Part shown: positions 1-5,807 of the stretch, piece by piece
Position numbering within the stretch: the first letter of the stretch is position 1
Layout: every line of letters begins with the position of its first letter
DNA from: Thermoprotei archaeon
GTDB lineage: Archaea > Thermoproteota > Thermoprotei_A > Marsarchaeales > UBA168
Assembly: GCA_011055275.1 (NCBI GenBank)
Contig: DSEZ01000124.1
Span: forward strand, 1 to 8,420
DNA: 8,420 nucleotides
Direction of reading: 5' to 3'
Notes under the pieces: model-generated
The model's database searches: none
Seen by the model: only the letters and a program-made list of their open reading frames with translations
Told to the model about the DNA's origin: nothing
Position numbers and translations under genes: made by a program

Positions 1-1140
1 CCCCGTCACGACTTGCGTCGCCACAGCAGAGACGATGCCGAGGACGTCAACACTACCCCATAGCGCCTCTGGATAACCGATTAAGCTAGACATCAGAGCG
101 CTTCCTATGGAGGAACCAACGGACCTCGCCGAGCTGCTCACGACCCCGTATATGCCCATGTAGCTTCCCCTCTTCTCAGGTCTTGCCAGCAAGTTCGCGA
201 TGGTCATCAGAAGGGGCGTGCTTATGTCTTCTCCTATGGTCATCACGAAAACCGAGAACATGACGCCGTAAAGCCCGCGGACGAAAGCCAGCATCATGTA
301 GCTGATCCCGTAAAGCATGAGCCCCGCGTTGACCCACTTGACCGGGTCCTTTGGCGCCAAGAAACGCGATATTGGGTACTGAAACGCTACGACCGTTAAA
401 CCGTTCACCAAGTAAAAGAGGCCCAGATCAAGGAAGGAGAAGCCGTTCACGGTGTTCTCGAAAACGGTGAGGGTGAGGCCGAACTGCGCTATGAATGCGA
501 ACACAAGCACAAAGGGCAATATGCTCAAGGCGTAACGAGAATCCCTCAGGGCGCTCAGATCGAACTCGGCGCGCTTTACGGGCTCTTGCAGCCCTATGAA
601 TAGCACCATGGCCGCCCCTATGAGGACACCTGCGATCATAAAAGTCAAGGGATAACCCACATCCTCAAGCAAAAACCCACCTACCAGAGGGCCAAGCGCC
701 CAGCCCATGTTAATTCCCATCCTCGCTATCCCGTAGCTGGTCACCAGCCCCTCCTTGTTAACTCCAAGGTCGCCTATGAAGGTATTATAAGCGGAAAACG
801 AAATGCTGCCGAAAAAAGTCTGAGTGAGGGCAGCAACGCTAAACCAAACGTAGCCGGGGAACACCAACGCTACACCCATGAGAAAAAGAAAAAGCGCGCT
901 CATCGATTGACCAACTATCATGGTCCTCTTCCTTCCGTTCCTGTCTGAAAGAAGCCCTCCTACCAGTTGGCCTCCAGCTCCCAGGACAGCAAGCACGGCG
1001 TAGTAGGCGCTTACGTACGCAAGCGGCATTCCCCTGAGGTAGAGTATCAGTCCTGTAAATGGGCCCACCAGCGCCATGGGAAAGGTCCTGAAGGTGCCCA
1101 GCAGCGCTATTCTCCTAATGCTGCTGTGCGAGTCCACCAT
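1..1140 (-). CDS. MFS transporter, DHA1/MdtH-like (3' end cut by window edge)
   Basis: This is a secondary transporter of the inner membrane, read as 380 residues with no stop before the window edge, so probably only the last helix or so is missing compared with the usual 390-420 residues. Hydrophobic segments alternate with short charged loops along the whole length. The loop after the second helix carries the MFS motif A signature (GGLLSDRNGRKR, residues 61-72). A motif C-like stretch with a conserved Arg and GP..GG (about residues 134-155, key residues R140, G150, P151, G154, G155) resembles proton-coupled DHA1 drug/metabolite exporters. The direction of transport and the substrate cannot be deduced. 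The ATG at 1140 lies inside the 3' end of the cyclase gene (26 bp overlap). A GAGAGGT stretch about 10 nt upstream is the best Shine-Dalgarno candidate in the window. A GTG directly follows the ATG and is an alternative start. The overlap implies co-transcription and probably translational coupling with the cyclase. Confidence 0.88.
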   Translation of the reverse strand, partial: MVDSHSSIRRIALLGTFRTFPMALVGPFTGLILYLRGMPLAYVSAYYAVLAVLGAGGQLVGGLLSDRNGRKRTMIVGQSMSALFLFLMGVALVFPGYVWFSVAALTQTFFGSISFSAYNTFIGDLGVNKEGLVTSYGIARMGINMGWALGPLVGGFLLEDVGYPLTFMIAGVLIGAAMVLFIGLQEPVKRAEFDLSALRDSRYALSILPFVLVFAFIAQFGLTLTVFENTVNGFSFLDLGLFYLVNGLTVVAFQYPISRFLAPKDPVKWVNAGLMLYGISYMMLAFVRGLYGVMFSVFVMTIGEDISTPLLMTIANLLARPEKRGSYMGIYGVVSSSARSVGSSIGSALMSSLIGYPEALWGSVDVLGIVSAVATQVVTG

Positions 1141-1756
1141 CGCTTTCTGTACCTCTCGATATCGCCGCCCTGCAAGGGGCTCCGTCTTGCCCCATCTTCA
1201 AAGGAAGGCACACAAAGTCGTGAATTCCTGGTTTTGCCTGGGCAAGGTTGAGTCCCTCCACTATGGCCACGTCATTGCTCATCAGCTCCTTGTGGACGTC
1301 AAATCCAGTCGACCCAAAACGCTCCACGGAAAGGTAGTCTATGCCCACGACCTTGACCTTGTGCTCAACGAGCTTCCGCGCCGCACCAAGCGTTAAGTAG
1401 GCATAATCTCCGTGAAAGCGATCGTAAAGGTAGGAATTTTTTGTCTTGAACAAGACCACGCGGGGACACGAAGGGGGAATTGCGTCCTCACCGATCTCAT
1501 CTCCATGTACCTCCACTACCAGCGCCTTCCCCATAAAGCGATCCAGATCGAACTCGCTGATTTTTTTCCCATTGGGAATCATGTGATAGGGCGCATCGAC
1601 ATGCGTTCCGGTGTGCGTTTCCATGAGCACGCGCATTATGTGAACTCCGTCCCTTTCATGGGTCTTAAACTCGTATTCCTCGTAAGGCAGGTCCCCCTCG
1701 TACGTGACCATGCCAGGCTCTAGGTCAACGCTAACGTCTATCCAGCTGGACTCCAT
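1115..1756 (-). CDS. Cyclase family / kynurenine formamidase-like metal-dependent hydrolase
   Basis: This is a cytoplasmic hydrolase of the cyclase family (PF04199), which includes kynurenine formamidase, isatin hydrolase and polyketide cyclase-like proteins; members hydrolyse amide, ester or lactam bonds with a divalent metal, often Zn or Mn. The metal-site signature HTGTHVDAPYH lies at residues 48-58, with H48, H52 and D54 as expected ligands and H58 the further conserved His. Downstream are a conserved H155 and the E167 of the IVEGLNL motif, also typical of the active site. The length of 213 residues is normal and the end (CLPL....DGAP.R) matches family C-termini. I chose the ATG at 1756 because it places the family-typical WIDVS a few residues from the N-terminus. 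A GTG at 1771 would add five residues and leave only 4 nt after the stop of the binding-protein gene. The substrate is unknown. No tryptophan-catabolism genes are nearby, so calling it KynB is not justified. Confidence 0.9.
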   Translation of the reverse strand: MESSWIDVSVDLEPGMVTYEGDLPYEEYEFKTHERDGVHIMRVLMETHTGTHVDAPYHMIPNGKKISEFDLDRFMGKALVVEVHGDEIGEDAIPPSCPRVVLFKTKNSYLYDRFHGDYAYLTLGAARKLVEHKVKVVGIDYLSVERFGSTGFDVHKELMSNDVAIVEGLNLAQAKPGIHDFVCLPLKMGQDGAPCRAAISRGTESDGGLAQQH

Positions 1757-1775
1757 GGGGCATAAGGGCACTCGC

Positions 1776-4136
1776 TTAAACGCTTTCCCAGGGAACAGAT
1801 CCCTGTGGCGTCTCGTCTTCTTTCTTTCTGTCAGGGCGCTCGTTCCTTCTTACCGCCCAAAATATCCCGAGCCCCACGGCAACTGCCGCGATTAGGTAAG
1901 GAACCCAATAGAGGGAAGTGGCGGCTTCCTCAGATATGACGGTAATGGTGACGGACCGCGATACGCATGACGGAAAACTCTCCATAGCTGCCGTCAAGGT
2001 CGCGTTGCCAGGCGTTTCGGGGATCCAGCTCAGCTCCGCGACGCCGTTGCTCGCCGTAGTAGCGGATCCTATCCATGTACCGTTTGACATGAAAATAACC
2101 ATAGCACGAGCCACCGGCGTGCCGTTTGCATAGGTGAGCTGCGCGCTCAGCCGCACCGCGCCTTTGGTCCTGACCGTCGTTGCGGACGCGCTTAAGCTCA
2201 GCGATATGGCCACTGGCTTATAATGCGAGGAAAGCCCTGTGGGCAAGCCCAGAAAAGCAGCAAAGCGCGGGCTTACCGACCTCTCAGATATCGCAACCGC
2301 CAAAGGAGACAGAAAGCCCTGTGGGCCTATGCCAAAAAGCGTGAACCAATACAGGACCGTGTCCTGGCCAACGAAGAAGGGATTTATGCCGGGATAAAGC
2401 AGCGTCTGGTAAGTCAGGTTCGGGAGGCCGCTCAGCCAGCTCACGTTGTACGCGCGCTGATCGAACACCACGCCGTAGAAGCCCGCAGCTATGGGTATGT
2501 TTGGAATCTCGTAAGAAAGAAAAGCGGCCAGCTGGGAAAAGCTTGCGTTGTAAGCCGCGCTCATGGGTTCCTCAAGCACCACGCGCGAGTACCAATCGTC
2601 AAAATTGAAGTAAGATAGCGTGCCGTTTGGCCACTGAAAAGGATAGGATTCATTGGGTGACCAGCCCTTACCGCTAACGTACTCGAGGTCATAAGGCCAC
2701 CAGTTTCCCGCGACCCAAGCTGAAGAGAAGCTCCTTGCCTGATAAAGCGGAAGATACCATATGGCTAGCTGGAATTGACCGGCGGGCAGGGCGACCGACT
2801 CGTAAGTTGAAAGGTCCTCCGATCTGGTCGTCGTCACAATACCAAATTCCGTAAGCTGCGATGCTATGTTCTCTCCCATGGTATCCATGTCAGTCCACTG
2901 GGAGGGCAGCAGGAGCATGAGCTTGAACTGTTGCCCCTGGGGAGTGTACCAGAGGCCTCCCATCCTCTTAAATCCCAGCGATAAGAGGATTTGAGACGCC
3001 CTGGCTGGGTCGTAACTGAAATTTTGAACGTAAGCGTCAAGCCACCGAGGATACGCCGAGTAGGGCGCGAAGCCGATCGGGATCGATTGAGGTTCGTAGA
3101 CCCTTAGGCCGTCCGCGTTCCAGGAGCTAACCACCTCTGTCCTGTTGATGGCAAGCGCCAGTGCCAACCTCACCCCGGTTAAGTTGAGGGGGTAAAAGGC
3201 CGGATTGACCAGAATACCCCAGGAGTTGTACGCGGGCTCGAGCTCTAGCGCGTATCCCGTGGTCTGAAGCACTTGGTACTCGGCCGGGGATAGGTCTGAA
3301 ACCTCCCAGTTAATGCCTGTGGGACTGACGTCATCCATGGTTTCCCCCACGCCCCCAGTCCACCATATAACGACCTCCCTGTAATATTGCCACGTGTGAT
3401 ATGGAAATACGGTGCCCCATCCGTATAGCAACGACGAAGGCTCTAGGTGCCATATGACGTACGGAGGGAGCACGCTCACGTAATAGGGCCCAAGGAACCA
3501 TGGAGGCTGAAGAAATGACTCAACCCTTGGGCGCAGCGCGATGAGTTTCGCTGAGGTCGCGTTCTGAACCTGATCTAGCAAAGTCCTCCAAACGGAATAA
3601 GGCGTGGAGATCTGAGTTGAAAGGATGAGGTCGGGCAACGTGGGAGACCACGTCGAAAACGCGAACTCCACCGCTGTGGCATCGATGACCCTGATTCCAC
3701 TTAAGTAAGGAGAGTACCACCCAAACACCTTCCAACCCAAGTAAAATTCCGTGTAAACGTCCCATGCCGTGAAGGGAAGCGTGGCGCTTCCGTTGTACCA
3801 GTACAGCCCCTTCCTCAGGTAGACCAACATGGTGTCGTTACGCGGAAACTCCGCGACGCTCGTCGCCAAAGCGGGCAGAAGTGCGTTAGTGAAGGGATTG
3901 TAAAACATGAGGGGTAGGTCAGGGCTCTGTGGGGTCGTGGTGACGTAATTGTTGGGAGAAAAAACGTTCCAAACCGGCATAGTACTTGTGTAAACCAGGG
4001 TCCCGCTGACGGCGGCCATGACCTTTGGCAGCTCCTGTGCTGAGCTTGCTGAGCTCGTAGCGCTGCCTTGAAAGAAAGCCAGCAAAAGAACCATCACTGG
4101 AATTATCGCGCTGAGTTTCGCCATAATCAAAGCCAT
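1776..4136 (-). CDS. ABC-type solute-binding protein, family 5 (peptide/nickel type), Ig-like domain and C-terminal membrane anchor
   Basis: This 786-residue protein would sit outside the cytoplasmic membrane and capture peptides or similar solutes. Order of parts: signal peptide with hydrophobic core at about residues 8-23 followed by a Ser/Ala-rich stretch; SBP_bac_5 domain at about 45-625, with the family-typical LRKGLYW plus AWDVY region (107-128) and the YDPARA..LL..LGF element (375-389); an Ig-like domain at about 641-735; a single hydrophobic helix at about 742-762; and an Arg/Lys-rich cytoplasmic tail. There is no lipobox Cys after the signal peptide, so it is anchored at the C-terminus. 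Fourteen N-x-S/T sequons fit archaeal surface N-glycosylation. A second ATG (codon 5, at 4124) gives a more conventional signal peptide (MAKL start), and a weak AAATAA stretch lies 24 nt before it. No ABC permease or ATPase gene is adjacent, so the transport partner is missing from view. It lies 28 bp after the small membrane protein gene and probably shares its transcript. Confidence 0.9.
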   Translation of the reverse strand: MALIMAKLSAIIPVMVLLLAFFQGSATSSASSAQELPKVMAAVSGTLVYTSTMPVWNVFSPNNYVTTTPQSPDLPLMFYNPFTNALLPALATSVAEFPRNDTMLVYLRKGLYWYNGSATLPFTAWDVYTEFYLGWKVFGWYSPYLSGIRVIDATAVEFAFSTWSPTLPDLILSTQISTPYSVWRTLLDQVQNATSAKLIALRPRVESFLQPPWFLGPYYVSVLPPYVIWHLEPSSLLYGWGTVFPYHTWQYYREVVIWWTGGVGETMDDVSPTGINWEVSDLSPAEYQVLQTTGYALELEPAYNSWGILVNPAFYPLNLTGVRLALALAINRTEVVSSWNADGLRVYEPQSIPIGFAPYSAYPRWLDAYVQNFSYDPARASQILLSLGFKRMGGLWYTPQGQQFKLMLLLPSQWTDMDTMGENIASQLTEFGIVTTTRSEDLSTYESVALPAGQFQLAIWYLPLYQARSFSSAWVAGNWWPYDLEYVSGKGWSPNESYPFQWPNGTLSYFNFDDWYSRVVLEEPMSAAYNASFSQLAAFLSYEIPNIPIAAGFYGVVFDQRAYNVSWLSGLPNLTYQTLLYPGINPFFVGQDTVLYWFTLFGIGPQGFLSPLAVAISERSVSPRFAAFLGLPTGLSSHYKPVAISLSLSASATTVRTKGAVRLSAQLTYANGTPVARAMVIFMSNGTWIGSATTASNGVAELSWIPETPGNATLTAAMESFPSCVSRSVTITVISEEAATSLYWVPYLIAAVAVGLGIFWAVRRNERPDRKKEDETPQGSVPWESV
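2230..2326. repeat. 15-bp exact direct repeat inside the binding-protein gene
   Basis: GAAAGCCCTGTGGGC occurs at 2230-2244 and again at 2312-2326, 82 bp apart. Each copy contains the interrupted palindrome GCCC-TGT-GGGC. Because 82 is not a multiple of three, the copies are read in different frames (within LPTGLS and GPQGF of the protein), so protein repetition does not explain the match. It may be chance. Confidence 0.6.
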
Positions 4137-4164
4137 GCGTGAGCTTATTTGCTCTTCTCTTTTC

Positions 4165-4584
4165 TCATGAAAAGGCCCGCGAAAGCCGCCGCCTGCTCAA
4201 GGCTCCGTAGGCAAAAACCGCTCCAATGGCCACGTAAGCACTCCAAAGAAAGGCAGCACATCCCATAAGCGCCAAGGAGACAGCCTCAATAAGCGTGATG
4301 CATGAAGAGCAGGCCAGCATAAACACCTCCTTCGACTCCGCAGGGCCACTGAGAAATCCATACATGCCAAAACACATCAATACTATGCCGACGACCGCCT
4401 CTAGGACCACAGCAAGAACTGCCCCGAAAAAATAGAGTGAATTGGGAAAAGCAGCCGGCGCTCCTTCGGCAGGAACCCTCGCGAAGGAAAGTCCTTGAAC
4501 AAATGAGGCTGACTCAAGAGCAATCCCAACTAAAAACAAGCAAGCCAACGGAAGCCTGCGCGTAAGACCCAGCGTGCTCTTCAT
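4165..4584 (-). CDS. Small four-helix membrane protein of unknown function
   Basis: I do not recognise this 139-residue protein. It shows four hydrophobic segments, at about residues 11-32, 49-76, 87-109 and 111-130. A polar loop at about 36-48 joins the first two, a short acidic/basic loop (PAESKE, 81-86) lies between the second and third, and there is an Arg-rich C-terminal tail (SRRRLSR, 130-136), which the positive-inside rule puts in the cytoplasm. The first segment could also be read as a signal anchor. Four cysteines fall in or near the helices (C71, C92, C95, C109). It is the first gene of the probable operon with the binding protein, cyclase and MFS transporter. Its ATG sits 24 nt below a TATA-like box, which supports this start and a leaderless message. 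An accessory role for the neighbouring binding protein or transporter is possible, but position is the only evidence. The coding call rests on frame length, promoter placement and coherent membrane topology. Confidence 0.72.
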   Translation of the reverse strand: MKSTLGLTRRLPLACLFLVGIALESASFVQGLSFARVPAEGAPAAFPNSLYFFGAVLAVVLEAVVGIVLMCFGMYGFLSGPAESKEVFMLACSSCITLIEAVSLALMGCAAFLWSAYVAIGAVFAYGALSRRRLSRAFS

Positions 4585-4586
4585 TT

Positions 4587-4598
4587 AAAAGAAAAAAA
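4587..4598 (-). terminator. Possible U-tract terminator of the alcohol dehydrogenase transcript
   Basis: The minus strand carries T7-C-T4 starting 33 nt after the alcohol dehydrogenase stop codon. Archaeal RNA polymerase often terminates at such T-tracts without a hairpin. The tract lies between the TATA box and the start codon of the next gene, so it would end dehydrogenase transcripts while staying just upstream of the new start site. There is no clear stem-loop. It could instead be simply an A/T-rich initially melted region of the downstream promoter. Confidence 0.4.
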
Positions 4599-4603
4599 GG
4601 CCG

Positions 4604-4611
4604 CATATAAA
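4604..4611 (-). promoter_or_regulatory. TATA-like box for the four-gene transport/hydrolase unit
   Basis: The minus strand reads TTTATATG here. Its first A lies 24 nt before the A of the ATG at 4584, the spacing expected if transcription starts at or next to the start codon (leaderless mRNA). The box lies 20 bp past the alcohol dehydrogenase stop codon, so the whole promoter fits in the 47-bp gap. No convincing BRE purine stretch is visible upstream. Confidence 0.65.
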
Positions 4612-4631
4612 CGTTGCCTGAGTTCGAGCTC

Positions 4632-5777
4632 TCAGAGGCTCTTTATAAATATATCCCTAACCATGTCCTCCGTTATAGGGACTAGATCGGGTCCTGGTAG
4701 CGCCCTGTTCCTGACGACGTACTCGACCATGGATGGAACATCGTCCTTGCCAAAGCCGTGATCAGATAGGCGCTGGTCAAAGCCAACCTTCTCCTGGAAT
4801 TGCCTCACCGCGCTCTCTGCGCGTTCTGCGTCATCGGAAGTTGGCTTTATGGTTGGATCGAAAAGCGAAAGCACCGCCGCCGACTTCACGGGACTAAGCT
4901 TATGAGTGTAGTACGCAGACCTTGGGCCAAGCATGGCCAGTCCAGCACCGTGAATGACCTTGGGGTTTATGCCGCTGACCACGTGCTCGAGCGTGTGGAT
5001 CACGTGCGTTCCGGCCATGTCTATGGCTACCCCCGCCACCATGGAGGCGTAAAGCAGCCAGTACCTGGGCTCCAAGCCCTTGAGGTCAGCAAGGGACCTC
5101 GGAAGCCAATCCCTTATCTTCGATACCGCCTCGCGCGAGAGCATCTCTACGTACGGTGATGAGCTAAGGCGCGTCGCAGCTTCGTAAGAATGATAGAACG
5201 CGTCAAGTGCCGTGTAAATGGTCTGATCCTTGGGCAAAGTGATAAGGTACCTCGGATCGTCAACGCTGGCCGTTGGATAAAGGGATACCATCCCCCTCTT
5301 TTCCTTTCTTTCCGGATCGGATATCACCGAGTACCTATCGACCTCGGTCCCCGTCCCGTGCGTGAGGTTTACGGCAAAGACGGGAACGCCGGTCAAGACA
5401 TGCGACCTTCCGTAGACCACGTCTGCTACGTTGTTCCCGTTGAGCCTAGCTATGGCGGCAACCTTCGCGGCATCTATAACGCTTCCTCCGCCTATGGCTA
5501 TTATGGCCTGAGCGCCGTGCTCCCATGCAAGCCTCGCAAACTCAACCGTTTCTTCTATTGTGGGATTCGGCGTGAACTTATCGTAAACCTCGTAGGATAT
5601 GGAGTGCGTCTCGAGGAGACCCGTGATATCTTCCAGTGCACCTGATACCTTAGCCGCGCTCTTGCTGGTAGCCAACGCAACGCTCGGAAAGCCCTTGAGG
5701 TGAGACTCGAGCTTTTTGACGGAAAGCTCCCCGAAGTACAGCCTTACCCCAGCGTAATCCATGTCGAAGCTTATCAT
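4632..5777 (-). CDS. Iron-containing (group III) alcohol dehydrogenase
   Basis: This is a cytoplasmic NAD(P)-dependent oxidoreductase of the Fe-ADH superfamily (PF00465), interconverting an alcohol and an aldehyde or ketone. Length is 381 residues, normal for the family. The N-terminal half holds the nucleotide-binding GGGS followed by VIDAAK (residues 96-105) and a THGTGTEVD segment (139-147). The C-terminal half has the metal ligands in standard order: D192 and H196 (ALDAFYH), H261 (HTLEH) and H276 (IHG), with H265 as the usual nearby active-site His. All four ligands are present, so the enzyme is probably active. The substrate cannot be told from sequence. I chose the ATG at 5777 because a TATA-like box is placed 24 nt upstream; an in-frame ATG at 5789 would add four residues but would lie above the predicted transcription start. 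The gene seems to be transcribed on its own, followed by a T-tract and a new promoter. Confidence 0.92.
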   Translation of the reverse strand: MISFDMDYAGVRLYFGELSVKKLESHLKGFPSVALATSKSAAKVSGALEDITGLLETHSISYEVYDKFTPNPTIEETVEFARLAWEHGAQAIIAIGGGSVIDAAKVAAIARLNGNNVADVVYGRSHVLTGVPVFAVNLTHGTGTEVDRYSVISDPERKEKRGMVSLYPTASVDDPRYLITLPKDQTIYTALDAFYHSYEAATRLSSSPYVEMLSREAVSKIRDWLPRSLADLKGLEPRYWLLYASMVAGVAIDMAGTHVIHTLEHVVSGINPKVIHGAGLAMLGPRSAYYTHKLSPVKSAAVLSLFDPTIKPTSDDAERAESAVRQFQEKVGFDQRLSDHGFGKDDVPSMVEYVVRNRALPGPDLVPITEDMVRDIFIKSL

Positions 5778-5796
5778 GATTAAGAGCATATCTGCT

Positions 5797-5804
5797 CATA
5801 TAAG
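5797..5804 (-). promoter_or_regulatory. TATA-like box for the alcohol dehydrogenase gene
   Basis: The minus strand reads CTTATATG, starting only 3 nt after the stop codon of the AIRS-ThiN gene. Its first A lies 24 nt before the A of the ATG at 5777, identical to the spacing at 4604-4611. This implies a leaderless mRNA and makes the in-frame ATG at 5789 an unlikely start. Confidence 0.65.
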
Positions 5805-5807
5805 CTT

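Noticed and set aside
1412..1723. Plus-strand open frame of about 100 codons antisense to the cyclase.
   Set aside because: The minus strand encodes a full conserved enzyme with an intact metal motif; the antisense frame has no recognisable domain or promoter.
1115..1756. Naming the cyclase-family gene kynB (tryptophan catabolism).
   Set aside because: The motif defines the family only; no kynurenine-pathway genes are in view and the family has diverse substrates.
5190..5645. Plus-strand open frame of about 150 codons antisense to the alcohol dehydrogenase, and similar ones at 2223-2618 and 4800-5159.
   Set aside because: They mirror confident minus-strand genes, have unlikely protein composition (rich in Arg/His/Gly/Pro) and lack promoters; they are codon-bias shadows.
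5778..5789. Alternative ATG adding four residues to the alcohol dehydrogenase.
   Set aside because: It lies only 12 nt from the TATA box, upstream of the expected transcription start, and family homology does not need it.
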